From positions 2,129,501-2,193,500 of the forward strand of contig NZ_CP157794.1 of assembly GCF_040111675.1 (NCBI RefSeq): a stretch of 64,000 nt of DNA, written 5' to 3'. How positions within the stretch are numbered: the first letter of the stretch is position 1; each line of letters opens with the position of its first letter. The stretch comes from Salinarimonas sp. (lineage in GTDB: Bacteria > Pseudomonadota > Alphaproteobacteria > Rhizobiales > Beijerinckiaceae). Under the pieces are notes generated by a model that did no database searches, was not told the origin of the DNA, and worked only from the letters and a program-made list of their open reading frames with translations. Both the position numbers and the translations under genes were made by a program. Shown here piece after piece: positions 49,674 through 58,594 of the stretch.

Positions 49674-51286
49674 GGATGACACCGATGCGCCCGACCCTCG
49701 CCGCTCTCGCCTCGTTCCTCCTCGCGGGCCTCGCCCTCGCCGCGGCGCCGGCCGCGGCGAAGACCCTCGTCTTCTGCTCGGAGGGCGAGCCGGAAGCGCT
49801 CAACCCCCAGCTCGTCACCACGACCACCGGCATGAACGCGGCGCGCCCGATGTTCGATTCCCTCGTCGAGTTCGAGGCCGGCGGCGCGCGTCTCGTCCCC
49901 GGCCTCGCCGAGAGCTGGGAGATCTCGCAGGACGGGCTCGAATACGTCTTCCGCCTGCGTGCGGGCGTGCCCTTCCACACTCGCGAGGACTTCACGCCGA
50001 CACGCCCCATGAACGCCGAGGACGTGCTGTTCTCGCTCGAGCGGCAATGGAAGGAGGATCACCCCTTCCACCACGTCTCGGGCGGGCGCTACGACTATTT
50101 CAAGGACAACGGCATGGGCGAGCTGCTCGAATCCATCGAGGCGCTCGACCCCATGACCGTGCGCATCCGGCTCACGCGCCCCCACGCGCCGTTCCTCGCG
50201 ACGCTCGCCGATCCGTTCAACGCCATCCTCTCCGCCGAATACGCCGCGACCCTGCTGGAGACGGGCGCGCCCGAGGCGCTCGACGCGCGGCCGATCGGCA
50301 CCGGCCCCTTCGTGCTCGTCGACTATCGCGAGACCGTCGCCGTGCGCTACCGGGCCTTCGAGAACTATTGGGGCGGGCGCCAGCCCATCGACCGGCTCGT
50401 CTTCTCCATCACGCCGAACCCGGCCGTGCGCCTCGCCAAGCTGCGCGCCGGCGAGTGCCACGTCATGGCCTTCCCTGATCCCGCCGACGTCGCGACCATC
50501 GCCGCCGACCCGGATCTCGTCCTGCTCGAGCAGGAAGGCCTCAACATCGGCTACATGGCCATGAACGTGACGATGGAGCCCTTCGACGATCCGCGCGTGC
50601 GCCAGGCGATCAGCCACGCCATCGACAAGCAAGCGATCATCGACACGGTCTACGGCGGCGCCGGCCTCGCCGCCAAGAACCCGATCCCGCCGACGCTCTG
50701 GGCCTACAACGACGCCATCGCGCCCGATCCCGTCGACATCGACGCCGCCCAGCGCCTCCTCGCCGAGGCCGGCCTCGCCGACGGCTTCGAGAGCGCGCTC
50801 TGGTACATGCCGGTGAGCCGCCCCTACGCGCCGGACGGCAAGCGCATCGCCGAGATGATCCAGGCGGACCTCTCCAAGCTCGGCATCCGCCTCGCGCTGA
50901 AGACCGCCGACTGGGACGCCTATCGCCTCACCCTCCAGGCGGGCGAGGCGCCCATGGGCCTGTTCGGCTGGACCGGCGACAACGGCGATCCCGACAATTT
51001 CCTCAACGTGCTGCTCGGCTGCACCGCCGCGCGCCCCGGCGGCAACAACGTCGCCAAATGGTGCGACCCGGCCTACGATTCCCTCGTCACCCGGGCGCGC
51101 GAAATCTCCGACCAGGACGCGCGCACGGCGCTCTACCACGAGGCGCAGGAGATCGTCGCCCGGGAGCGGCCCTGGATCCCGCTCGCCCATTCCGTGGTGT
51201 TCATGGCGGCCCGTAAGGAAGTGGTGGGTTTCGTCATGGACCCGCTCGGCCGGCATCTGTTCAAGGGCGTCGACCTGGTACAATGA
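49670..51286 (+). CDS. Periplasmic peptide/solute-binding protein (SBP_bac_5, DppA-like)
   Basis: 538 residues. ATG 49670 makes an ATGA overlap with the kinase stop; ATG 49676 and 49685 are also in frame. A typical Sec signal peptide follows (PTLAALASFLLAGLALA, cleavage probably after AAPAAA). The mature protein has FCSEGEPEALNPQLVTTTTG, LVPGLAESWEIS, GTGPFVLVDYRE and the DDPRVRQAISHAIDKQAIIDTVYGG block of family 5 binding proteins. No ABC permease or ATPase genes accompany it. Its place inside a kinase operon suggests it presents a ligand to a sensor, rather than feeding a transporter. Confidence 0.92.
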   Translation: MRMTPMRPTLAALASFLLAGLALAAAPAAAKTLVFCSEGEPEALNPQLVTTTTGMNAARPMFDSLVEFEAGGARLVPGLAESWEISQDGLEYVFRLRAGVPFHTREDFTPTRPMNAEDVLFSLERQWKEDHPFHHVSGGRYDYFKDNGMGELLESIEALDPMTVRIRLTRPHAPFLATLADPFNAILSAEYAATLLETGAPEALDARPIGTGPFVLVDYRETVAVRYRAFENYWGGRQPIDRLVFSITPNPAVRLAKLRAGECHVMAFPDPADVATIAADPDLVLLEQEGLNIGYMAMNVTMEPFDDPRVRQAISHAIDKQAIIDTVYGGAGLAAKNPIPPTLWAYNDAIAPDPVDIDAAQRLLAEAGLADGFESALWYMPVSRPYAPDGKRIAEMIQADLSKLGIRLALKTADWDAYRLTLQAGEAPMGLFGWTGDNGDPDNFLNVLLGCTAARPGGNNVAKWCDPAYDSLVTRAREISDQDARTALYHEAQEIVARERPWIPLAHSVVFMAARKEVVGFVMDPLGRHLFKGVDLVQ

Positions 51287-51323
51287 TGGCGACGATGAGC
51301 CGCCCAACCGTGCGGGATCTGTC

Positions 51324-53063
51324 ATGAACGAAGACGTCGTCGAGATCGTCGAGGACGATCCTCAGGGGAAGCCGACCGAGGCGGGCGCCTGGACCGTGCT
51401 CGTCGTCGACGACGACGCGGCGGTGCACGAGGGCACGCGCTTCGCCCTGTTCGACTACGAGCTCGACGGCCGGTCGCTCGAGATCCTCTCCGCCTACTCG
51501 GCGCGCGAGGGCAAGGAGATCCTCGCCGCCCGCCCGGACGTCGCCATCGTCCTCCTCGACGTGGTGATGGAGACGGACGACGCCGGCCTGAGGCTCGTCG
51601 ACGAGATCCGCCGCGAGCTCGGCAATCGCACGGTGCGCATCATCCTGCGCACTGGCCAGCCCGGCCAGGCGCCGGAGCGCGCCGTCATCGTCGATTACGA
51701 CATCAACGACTACAAGGCGAAGACCGAGCTCACCGCCGACAAGCTCTTCACCTCCGTCACCGCGGCGCTCCGCGGCTACCAGCAGCTCGAGCGCCTCGAG
51801 GCGACCCGGCGCGGGCTCGAGATCATCGTCGACGCCGCCTCGATGCTGTTCGACCTGCGCTCCGTGCGCAAGCTGGCGCAGGGCGTCCTCACCCAGATCG
51901 CGACGCTGCTGGGCGTCGACTGCGCCGGCATCCTCGTCCTGCGCGAGAGCGGGCAGGGGGAGGACATCGCCGTCCTCGCCGGCTCCGGCTGCTATCGCGA
52001 CCATTCCGGCTCGGGCTCGTCGCTGAGCGAGGAGCTGCGGACCTGCGTGCGCGACGCGCTGGAGCGTCGCGGCCACGCCTTCGAGGGCGTGCGCACCGTG
52101 CTCTATTCGCGCACCGGCAGCGGCCGCGAGGTCGTCGTCGTGATCGAATCCGCCCGGCCCCTGTCCGAGACCGACCGGGCCCTGGTCGAGCTGTTCTCGA
52201 GCCGGCTCTCCGTCGCCTTCGACAACGTGCTTCTCTACGAGGAGCTGCAGGAGGCCAATGCCCGGCTGGAGGAGCGCGTCGTGGCGCGCACCTCCGAGCT
52301 GATCCGCGCCAATCGCCGGCTCGCCGACCAGCGCGCCGACCTGCGCCGGGCGAACCAGCTGAAAAGCGAGATCCTCGGCACCGTCGCGCACGACCTGAAG
52401 AACCCGCTCGCCGTCATCCTCGGCCGCGCCGAGATGCTGGAGGACCTCCTCGGCATGCCCGAGCCCGCGCGCGACACGATGCGCGCCCAGGTCGGCCACA
52501 TCCGCGAGACCGCCCGCCAGCTTACCGACATGGTCGGAACGCTCGTCGCCGACGCCATGAACGACGCCCTCGACATCTCCATCCGCCGCGAGCCCCTCGA
52601 CCTCGCCGCCCTCGCCCGCGAGGTGATCGAGGCGAACCGCCCGCTCGCCGAGCGCAAGGGCCAGGCGATCGCGCTGGAGGCGCCCGCGCCCGTGCCGGCC
52701 ATCGGCGATCAGGACCGGCTGCGCGAGGCGATCGAGAACCTCGTCTCCAACGCCATCAAGTACAGCCCGATCGGCGCGCCCATCTCCGTCGCGGTGACCG
52801 GCGAGACCGAAGAGGCGGCGGTCGCCGTGCGCGACCGGGGGCCCGGCCTGATGCCGGAGGACGTCGCGCGCGTCTTCGGCCGCTTCCAGCGCCTCTCCGC
52901 CAAGCCCACCGCCGGCGAGGGCTCCACCGGCCTCGGCCTCTCCATCGTGCGCCGCATCGCCGAATTGCACGGCGGCGAGGCGCAGGCGACGAGCCCGGGG
53001 CCTGGGCTCGGCGCCACCTTCACCATCCGCATTCCCTCGTCCAACGGAAATCCCGCCGCATGA
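51324..53063 (+). CDS. Receiver-DUF3369-like-histidine kinase hybrid
   Basis: 579 residues with no membrane helix. The N-terminal receiver has VLVVDDDAAVHEGTRFALF and the phospho-acceptor Asp in IVLLDVVMETDDAG (about residue 77), then RTGQPGQAPERAVIVDYDINDYKAKTEL. A GAF/DUF3369-like region (about 165-310) precedes a coiled coil. The kinase domain has the acceptor His in LGTVAHDLKNPLAV, then LVSNAIKYSPIG, VRDRGPGLM and GLGLSIV. An input receiver before a sensor region suits a phosphorelay step downstream of the first kinase. It overlaps the OmpR-type regulator by 4 bp. Confidence 0.9.
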   Translation: MNEDVVEIVEDDPQGKPTEAGAWTVLVVDDDAAVHEGTRFALFDYELDGRSLEILSAYSAREGKEILAARPDVAIVLLDVVMETDDAGLRLVDEIRRELGNRTVRIILRTGQPGQAPERAVIVDYDINDYKAKTELTADKLFTSVTAALRGYQQLERLEATRRGLEIIVDAASMLFDLRSVRKLAQGVLTQIATLLGVDCAGILVLRESGQGEDIAVLAGSGCYRDHSGSGSSLSEELRTCVRDALERRGHAFEGVRTVLYSRTGSGREVVVVIESARPLSETDRALVELFSSRLSVAFDNVLLYEELQEANARLEERVVARTSELIRANRRLADQRADLRRANQLKSEILGTVAHDLKNPLAVILGRAEMLEDLLGMPEPARDTMRAQVGHIRETARQLTDMVGTLVADAMNDALDISIRREPLDLAALAREVIEANRPLAERKGQAIALEAPAPVPAIGDQDRLREAIENLVSNAIKYSPIGAPISVAVTGETEEAAVAVRDRGPGLMPEDVARVFGRFQRLSAKPTAGEGSTGLGLSIVRRIAELHGGEAQATSPGPGLGATFTIRIPSSNGNPAA

Positions 53064-53797
53064 GCGCCGCCGCCCGCATCCTCGTCGTCGACGACGAGCC
53101 CGCCGCCCGGGAGATGGTCGGCGACTATCTGAAGATGCACGGCTTCGAGGTCGGCCTGTGCGACGGCGGCGCCAGCCTGTTCGCCGCGCTCGAGCGGGGC
53201 GCGGCCGATCTCGTCGTGCTCGATCTCAACATGCCGGAGGAGGACGGGCTCTCGATCGTGCGCCGGCTCAAGGCCGCGCGCGCCCTTCCTGTGATCATGC
53301 TCACCGCGACCGCGAGCCCGATCGACCGCGTGGTCGGCCTGGAGCTCGGCGCGGACGATTACGTCGCCAAGCCCTGCGAGCTGCGCGAGCTCGTCGCGCG
53401 CATCCGCTCGGTGCTGCGCCGCGGCGCGACCGGCGGGCCGGCGCCGGCGGGCAACGGCGCGGCGGCGGACATGGCGGAGAACGTCGTGCGCTTCGGCACG
53501 AAATGGCTGCATCTCGACAGCTATCAGCTGCGCGACGACGACGGCGGGCGGCTCGTGCTGACCCGCTCGGAATTCGCTCTGCTGAAGGCGTTTCACGATC
53601 ACCCGTCGCGGGTCTTGTCGCGCGATCGGCTGCTCGACCTCGCCGACGCCCGCGATCCGGACGCCTTCGACCGCTCGATCGACGTGCGCATCACGCGCAT
53701 GCGGCGCAAGATCGAGCCGGATCCGGCGCGGCCGCGCTACATCAAGACGGTGCGCGGCGCCGGCTACATCTACCATCCGAGCGGGCTCGACGACTGA
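53060..53797 (+). CDS. OmpR-family response regulator
   Basis: 245 residues from ATG 53060 (ATGA overlap). The receiver domain has ILVVDDEPAAREMV, the acceptor Asp in LVVLDLNMPEEDG, Thr in IMLTATAS and Lys in DYVAKPCEL. The C-terminal winged helix has LTRSEFALLKAFHDHPSRVLSRDRLLDL, RSIDVRITRMRRKIEPDP and YIKTVRGAGYIY, a complete OmpR/PhoB DNA-binding domain. It is the likely output of the preceding two kinases and the binding protein. Its targets are unknown. Confidence 0.94.
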   Translation: MSAAARILVVDDEPAAREMVGDYLKMHGFEVGLCDGGASLFAALERGAADLVVLDLNMPEEDGLSIVRRLKAARALPVIMLTATASPIDRVVGLELGADDYVAKPCELRELVARIRSVLRRGATGGPAPAGNGAAADMAENVVRFGTKWLHLDSYQLRDDDGGRLVLTRSEFALLKAFHDHPSRVLSRDRLLDLADARDPDAFDRSIDVRITRMRRKIEPDPARPRYIKTVRGAGYIYHPSGLDD

Positions 53798-53815
53798 CCC
53801 CGCCGGACGGCGGGA

Positions 53816-53944
53816 TCAGAGGGCGGCGAGGCCGAAGGCGAGGACGGTCGTCGCGGTGAGCGAGAGCGTGAAGCCGAGCGTGGCGGCGCGCCAGGACGGC
53901 GCCTTCGGCTGCGCGGTCGGGGCGGGGGCGATGGTCGCGGACAT
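53816..53944 (-). CDS. Small membrane protein, 42 aa
   Basis: 42 residues, preceded by AGGAGG with a 7-nt spacer, an excellent ribosome-binding site. The first 18 residues are Pro/Ala rich and end in a tryptophan (KAPSW), followed by one membrane helix, ATLGFTLSLTATTVLAFGLA. No family name is known to me. It is the last of three short minus-strand genes (DUF1127, secreted 124-aa, this one) that sit together convergent to the OmpR-type regulator. Confidence 0.62.
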   Translation of the reverse strand: MSATIAPAPTAQPKAPSWRAATLGFTLSLTATTVLAFGLAAL

Positions 53945-53969
53945 CGGGGACCTCCTGGGTGCGGGCGGA

Positions 53970-54344
53970 TCAGCGGGCGGCGACCTGCTCGAGCGTCGTG
54001 CGCACGAGGGCGGAGGTCGCGGGTCCGACGCGCTGCTCGATCGTGACGACGCGCACCAGGCGCGCGGGCTCGTCGGCGGTCGCGGGACGCAGGCAGGTCG
54101 GGGCGTCGTTCAGCCAGGGACGCGGATCGCAATGGGCGATCGCGCCCGGCGCGAGCCGGTCGCCGCGCCCGTTCAGGCCGGGCTCGAACGCCGCGAGAGC
54201 GGCGCTGTCCGTCGCCGGGCCCGCACCGTAGGCGGGGAGCCGGTCCTGGTGCTTCTGCGGAGCCACGCTGGCGTTCAGCGCGAAGGGTGCGGCGAAGGCG
54301 GCGGCGAGAAGGCCACAGAAGGCGAGGCGGCGAAGGGCGGGCAT
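53970..54344 (-). CDS. Secreted hypothetical protein, 124 aa
   Basis: 124 residues from ATG 54344, preceded by GAGGAG. A clear Sec signal peptide (RRLAFCGLLAAAFAAPFALNA) is present. The mature part has two cysteines (HCDPRPW and TCLRPA) about 16 residues apart that could form a disulfide, and a C-terminal VRVVTIEQRVGPATSALVRT strand-helix. I do not recognise the family. It is probably periplasmic and co-expressed with the DUF1127 gene immediately upstream. Confidence 0.6.
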   Translation of the reverse strand: MPALRRLAFCGLLAAAFAAPFALNASVAPQKHQDRLPAYGAGPATDSAALAAFEPGLNGRGDRLAPGAIAHCDPRPWLNDAPTCLRPATADEPARLVRVVTIEQRVGPATSALVRTTLEQVAAR

Positions 54345-54362
54345 GGCGGTCTCCTCTTTGGT

Positions 54363-54593
54363 TCAGGTGCGCCAGAAGGGTTTCGAGGCTTCCTCCCCCG
54401 CCTCGAAGCGGCTGACGCCGATGTCGGCGAGCATGCGCGGCGACATCTCGGCGAGGGCCCGACGGCCGGCGGCGCGGCGGCGCCACTGGAGGATCGTCGC
54501 GACGACGCGGGCGAGGGCGGAGGGCGTGCGCGCCGGCAGGGCCGGGGCGGCGGCGGGGAGGACGGCGAGGTGGCGGTCGGTCAGGGTCGACAT
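54363..54593 (-). CDS. DUF1127 domain protein, 76 aa
   Basis: 76 residues from ATG 54593. The C-terminal core RALAEMSPRMLADIGVSRFEAGEEASKPFW is the DUF1127 signature, complete with the phenylalanine-tryptophan tail usual in rhizobial members. The N-terminus is Ala/Pro rich. It starts a three-gene minus-strand group and lies divergent from the TetR gene across 164 bp, so the two could share regulation. DUF1127 proteins are small RNA- or stress-linked factors in some alphaproteobacteria. Confidence 0.75.
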   Translation of the reverse strand: MSTLTDRHLAVLPAAAPALPARTPSALARVVATILQWRRRAAGRRALAEMSPRMLADIGVSRFEAGEEASKPFWRT

Positions 54594-54757
54594 CGGGGGT
54601 CTCTCTGGTCTCTGGGGTCTTCGTCGTCGCGAGCCGGCATTCGGTTCAAAGCCGCATCGCGACGGACGCCACCCTGGAACGGCCGCGTTTCCCCACGACG
54701 TCGCGGAGCGTCGCTTTTGTTTCAGCCGGTTTTCGTCGCGTCGCGTCACCCGATCGG

Positions 54758-55501
54758 ATGACCGCGTCGCCGCTCCGTCTCGCCGGCTGCGCAGCCCCGC
54801 TTGACGGAACCCTCGCTCCGGCCGAATATGAAGACTGGTTCACCTTTCATGTGGACGCGCCCGTGCCCGAGCCCGCCCCGAGCCCCAAAGCCGCCTCGCC
54901 CCCCAAGCCGCCCAGCCCGAAAACCGCCCGCGGCGAGGCCACACGCCGCGCCATTCTCGACGCCGCGCAGCGCGTCATCGGGGCGGTGGGCTTCAACGAC
55001 GCCTCGATCACCGCGATCACGCGGGAGGCGCGGGTCGCGTCGGGGACGTTCTACATCTACTTCCGCTCGAAGGAGGAGGTGTTCGAGGCGCTCGTTCTCG
55101 ACATGGGCCGCTCCCTGCGCCGGGCGCTCACCGCCGCGACCGAGGGCGCGCCCGACCGGCTCGCCGCCGAGAAGGCGGGCCTGCGCGCCTTCCTCGCCTT
55201 CGTCATCGCCCACCCGTCGCTCTACCGCATCATCCGCGAGGCTTTGTTCGTCGCCCCCGCCGTCTACCGCGCCTATTTCCAGTCCTTCGCCGACGGCTAT
55301 CGCGAAGGGCTCGCGGCGGCGGCCGCCCGCGGCGAGATCCGCCCCGGCGACGACGAGACCCGCGCCTGGATGCTGATCGGGATTTCCGTCACCCTCGGCG
55401 AGCGCTACGTCGTCTTCGGCGAGACCCGCCCGGTCGAGGAGCTCGTCGAGGGCGCGCACGCCATGATCCTGCACGGGCTCACGCCGGGGGAGCGCCCGTG
55501 A
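54758..55501 (+). CDS. TetR-family transcriptional regulator
   Basis: 247 residues in the longest form. The helix-turn-helix is ATRRAILDAAQRVIGAVGFNDASITAITREARVASGTFYIYF, starting near residue 61. A C-terminal ligand domain follows (RLAAEKAGLRAFLAFVIAH onward). The first ~30 residues are not TetR-like and lack a ribosome-binding site, so translation may start at GTG 54851 (VDAPVPEP). The AT-richer 54820-54850 stretch would then be leader. A GTGA overlap couples it to the enoyl-CoA hydratase gene, so it likely responds to an acyl-CoA or fatty acid and controls the lipid genes downstream. Confidence 0.87.
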   Translation: MTASPLRLAGCAAPLDGTLAPAEYEDWFTFHVDAPVPEPAPSPKAASPPKPPSPKTARGEATRRAILDAAQRVIGAVGFNDASITAITREARVASGTFYIYFRSKEEVFEALVLDMGRSLRRALTAATEGAPDRLAAEKAGLRAFLAFVIAHPSLYRIIREALFVAPAVYRAYFQSFADGYREGLAAAAARGEIRPGDDETRAWMLIGISVTLGERYVVFGETRPVEELVEGAHAMILHGLTPGERP

Positions 55502-56295
55502 CGCCCGGCCGCCTCGCCACCCTCGCGATCGACGGCCCCGCCGCGCGGGTGACGCTGGCGCGCCCGCAGCGCCACAACGCCCTCGTGCCCGAGCTCCTCG
55601 CCGACCTACGCGCCGCCCTCGCCGAGGCCTGCGCCTCGCCGGCGCGGACGATCGTGCTCGCGGGGGAGGGGCGCTCCTTCTCCACCGGCGGCGACGTCGG
55701 CGCCTTCCGCGATGCGGCCGCGCGAGGCGAGGCGGCCTTGCGCGCCTATGCCGGCGAGATCGTCGGGCTGCTCAACGCCGCGATCCTCGACCTCGTCGCC
55801 GCCCCCGTGCCCGTCATCGCGTCCGTGCGGGGCGCGGTGACCGGCGGCGCGGCCGGCCTCGTCCTCGCCGCCGATCTCGTCGCGCTCGCCGACGACGCTT
55901 TCCTGCAGCCCTGGTACGGCGCCGTCGGCTTCGCCCCCGACGGCGGCTGGACGGCCCTCCTGCCCGAGCGCATCGGGCCGCAGCGCGCCCTCGGCGCCCA
56001 GGCGGTGAACGCCCGCATCGCCGCGCCGGACGCGCTGCGCCTCGGCCTCGCCGACGCCGTCACGCCCGCCGCCGCGCTGGAGGACACCGTCTCGGCCTGG
56101 CTCGCGGCCATCGCCGAGCAGGACCGCGAGACCCTGCGCGCCGCGCGCCGGCTCGTCTGGGACGACGCCCGCCGCGCCGCCCTCGCCCTGCGGCTCGAGG
56201 CCGAACGGCAGGCCTTCCTCGCCCTCGTGGTCCGCCCCGAGACCCGCGCGGGCATGGAGGCCTTCCTCGCCCGCCGCGGCCGGCCGGCGGCATAG
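55498..56295 (+). CDS. Enoyl-CoA hydratase/isomerase family protein
   Basis: 265 residues from GTG 55498, overlapping the TetR stop. The crotonase fold is shown by ARPQRHNALVPELLADLRAAL, the oxyanion-hole motifs AGEGRSFSTGGDVGAF and SVRGAVTGGAAGLVLAADLVAL, and LQPWYGAVGFAPDGGWTALL. The usual catalytic Glu of hydratases near the second motif is not obvious; the position carries Ala/Gly (TGGAAGL) or Phe-Ala (GFAPDGG), so it may be an isomerase or another crotonase reaction. It works with the acyl-CoA synthetase and MaoC proteins encoded just downstream. Confidence 0.87.
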   Translation: MTPGRLATLAIDGPAARVTLARPQRHNALVPELLADLRAALAEACASPARTIVLAGEGRSFSTGGDVGAFRDAAARGEAALRAYAGEIVGLLNAAILDLVAAPVPVIASVRGAVTGGAAGLVLAADLVALADDAFLQPWYGAVGFAPDGGWTALLPERIGPQRALGAQAVNARIAAPDALRLGLADAVTPAAALEDTVSAWLAAIAEQDRETLRAARRLVWDDARRAALALRLEAERQAFLALVVRPETRAGMEAFLARRGRPAA

Positions 56296-56381
56296 CCCGA
56301 GGGTGGACGCATGAACGCATCTCATCGAGCAGGATGTGGACTGCCTGACCCTCCGGGTCGTGCACGCGCAACGCGTCATCG

Positions 56382-56578
56382 CTCCTTCCCTGTAGGGGAA
56401 GGTGGCGCGCCGCGTAGCGGCGTGACGGATGGGGCGCGGCGCGCAGCGACGCGTTCCGCGAAGCGGAAGCCCCCGGTGGCGTCCATCTCGACCGTCGATT
56501 TCGGCTACGCCGAACGCGCGTGTCGCGCGCCCCATCCGTCTCGGCTTCGCCGAGCCACCTTCCCCTACAGGGAAGGAG
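56382..56578. repeat. Palindromic intergenic repeat, copy 1 (197 bp)
   Basis: The ends form a perfect 25-bp inverted repeat (56382-56406 against 56554-56578), each arm containing CTTCCCTGTAGGGGAAGG or its complement. Inner arms also pair (GACGGATGGGGCGC 56424-56437 with GCGCCCCATCCGTC 56527-56540), so the element could form one long cruciform. A close relative lies at 59257-59450. It has no coding content and fills the 386-bp gap between the hydratase and synthetase genes. It is probably a MITE-like or REP-type dispersed repeat; mobility is inferred. Confidence 0.85.
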
Positions 56579-56681
56579 AAGGGTCGGCGCGCCCACCTAG
56601 CTCTTCCACGAGGCCATGTTTCCGGGCGTCGAACGGCGCGAGCCGATGTCCGTATCGGTTGGATCCGAAGGGAGACGTCCT

Positions 56682-58211
56682 ATGCGGTTCGTGACCGACA
56701 TGGCGGCAAAGCGCGCCGAGCTCTCCGGGCGCGCCGTCGCCTTCCGCGACGTGGAGACCGGCGCGGCCATCACCTTCGCCGAGGTCGAGGCGCGCGCCAA
56801 CCGCCTCGCCCGGGCGCTCGCCCGCCTCGGCGCGGCGCCCGGCGACCGCGTCGGCGTGCTTTGCCACAATCGCCCGGATTTCTTCGCGCTCCTGTTCGCG
56901 GCGCAGAAGGCGCGCGCGATCCTCGTCCCGCTCAATTGGCGCCAGCCCGCCGCCGAGCTCGGCCCGATCGTCGCGCAGGCCGGCATGGACATCCTCCTGC
57001 ACGACGCCGCCTGCGCCGAGACCGCCGGCGCCCTCGCGGGGGAGCGCCCGATGAGGCGCATCGCGCTGGAGCCCGGCTGCGCCGCCGACCACGACCTCGA
57101 GACGCTGCTCGCCGCCGAGAGCCCCGAGCCTCCGAGCGACGGCGCCCGCGGCGCTGACGAGACCTGGTACCTGCTCACCACCTCCGGCACGACCGGCCTG
57201 CCCAAGGCCGTGATCCAGACCTTCGGCATGGCCTGGGCGAACGCGATCAACATCGGCCAGGCGGTGGACATCACCTCCGCCGAGCGCACGGTGAACTTCC
57301 TGCCGCTGTTCCATACGGCGGGCATCAACCTCTACGCCCTCCCGGTCTTCCTCGCCGGCGGCGCGAGCCACGTCCTGCGCAAGTTCGACCCGGACGCCTG
57401 CCTCGACCTCTTCGCGGCGGGGGAGGTCACCGCCTTCTTCGGCGTGCCGGCGATCTATCAGGCCTTCGCGCTCTCGCCGCGCTTCGCCGACATCGACCTC
57501 TCCCGCGTGCGCTCCTTCGGCTGCGGCGGCGCGCCCCTGCCCGAGCCGCTGATCCGCCTCTACGCGACGCGCGGCGTCAGGGTCCGCAACGGCATGGGGA
57601 TGACCGAGACCGGCCCCACCGTCTTCCTGATCGACGAGGCCGCCGCGACCGAGAAGATCGGCTCCGTCGGCAAGCCGCAGATCCTCGCCGAGGTGCGCCT
57701 CGCCGCCGCCGACGGCTCCATCGTCGCAGGGGAGGGGACCGGCGAATTGCAGATCCGCGGCCCGGGCGTGACGCCGGGCTATTTCGAGAACCCGGAGGCG
57801 ACGGCCGCCGCCTTCACCGCCGACGGCTGGCTGCGCTCCGGCGACGTCGCCCGCCGCGACGCGGACGGGTACTATGTCATCGTCGACCGCATCAAGGACA
57901 TGTACATCTCGGGCGGCGAGAACGTCTATCCGGCCGAGGTGGAGCGCGTCCTCGTCGAGCATCCGGACGTCATGGAGGCCGTCGTCGTCGGCGTGCCGGA
58001 CGCCCGCTGGGGCGAGAGCGGGCGCGCCTTCCTCGTGCCGCGCCCCGGCGCCGCCCCCGATCCCGACGCGATCCGCGCCTTCTGCCGTGCGCGGCTCGCC
58101 GCCTACAAGGTCCCGCGCGACGTGGTCCTGCGCGCGGACCTCCCCCGCACCGCCGCCGGCAAGGTGCAAAAGCACGTCCTTCGTGGAGAGAGCCCGACGG
58201 TGCACCGATGA
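56682..58211 (+). CDS. AMP-binding acyl-CoA synthetase
   Basis: 509 residues from ATG 56682, with GGGAG 9 nt upstream; longer in-frame starts run into the repeat. It has WYLLTTSGTTGLPKAVIQ (the P-loop of the ANL superfamily), FGCGGAPLPE, NGMGMTETGPTVFL, GWLRSGDVARRDADGYY and DRIKDMYISGGENVYPAEVE, with the C-terminal Lys in LPRTAAGKVQKHVL. This is a fatty-acid- or aromatic-acid-CoA ligase that adenylates and thioesterifies a carboxylate. It is followed, with 4-bp overlaps, by two MaoC-like genes, which suggests a dedicated short degradation or modification pathway. Confidence 0.93.
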   Translation: MRFVTDMAAKRAELSGRAVAFRDVETGAAITFAEVEARANRLARALARLGAAPGDRVGVLCHNRPDFFALLFAAQKARAILVPLNWRQPAAELGPIVAQAGMDILLHDAACAETAGALAGERPMRRIALEPGCAADHDLETLLAAESPEPPSDGARGADETWYLLTTSGTTGLPKAVIQTFGMAWANAINIGQAVDITSAERTVNFLPLFHTAGINLYALPVFLAGGASHVLRKFDPDACLDLFAAGEVTAFFGVPAIYQAFALSPRFADIDLSRVRSFGCGGAPLPEPLIRLYATRGVRVRNGMGMTETGPTVFLIDEAAATEKIGSVGKPQILAEVRLAAADGSIVAGEGTGELQIRGPGVTPGYFENPEATAAAFTADGWLRSGDVARRDADGYYVIVDRIKDMYISGGENVYPAEVERVLVEHPDVMEAVVVGVPDARWGESGRAFLVPRPGAAPDPDAIRAFCRARLAAYKVPRDVVLRADLPRTAAGKVQKHVLRGESPTVHR

Positions 58212-58594
58212 CCGACACGCCCCCCGAGGACGGGCTCTTCGCCGTCTGGACGCCGACGCAGGCGGAGTTCGACCTCTTCGCCCGCCTCTCCGGCGACGAC
58301 AACCCGATCCATGTCGACCCGGATTTCTCGGCCCGCACCCGCTTCGGCCGCACCGTCTCCCACGGCATGCTGATCCACGCCAAGGTCTGGGCGCTCATCG
58401 CCGCCGCCCATCCCGGCCGCCGGCACGCCCGCCAGGACCTGATGTTCCCCGCGCCCTCCTATGCGGGCGAGCCCCTCGCCATCGCGGTCACGCTCCGCGC
58501 CGACGACCCGGACGTCCTCGACGTGGTCGTGCGCCGCCTCGCCGACGGCGTCGAGACGCTGACGGGGACCTGCTTCGTCGGAGAGACGTCATGA
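58208..58594 (+). CDS. MaoC-like hot-dog dehydratase
   Basis: 128 residues, ATGA overlap with the synthetase. It has the hydratase-2 signature: ARLSGDDNPIHVDPDFSARTRFGRTVSHGML, including the catalytic Asp and His of R-specific enoyl-CoA hydratases (D-x4-H spacing). The C-terminal half, LMFPAPSYAGEPLAIAVTLR, closes the hot-dog. It probably hydrates an enoyl-CoA product. The next gene encodes a second hot-dog protein without these catalytic residues, so the two may pair as a heterodimer. Confidence 0.87.
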   Translation: MTDTPPEDGLFAVWTPTQAEFDLFARLSGDDNPIHVDPDFSARTRFGRTVSHGMLIHAKVWALIAAAHPGRRHARQDLMFPAPSYAGEPLAIAVTLRADDPDVLDVVVRRLADGVETLTGTCFVGETS

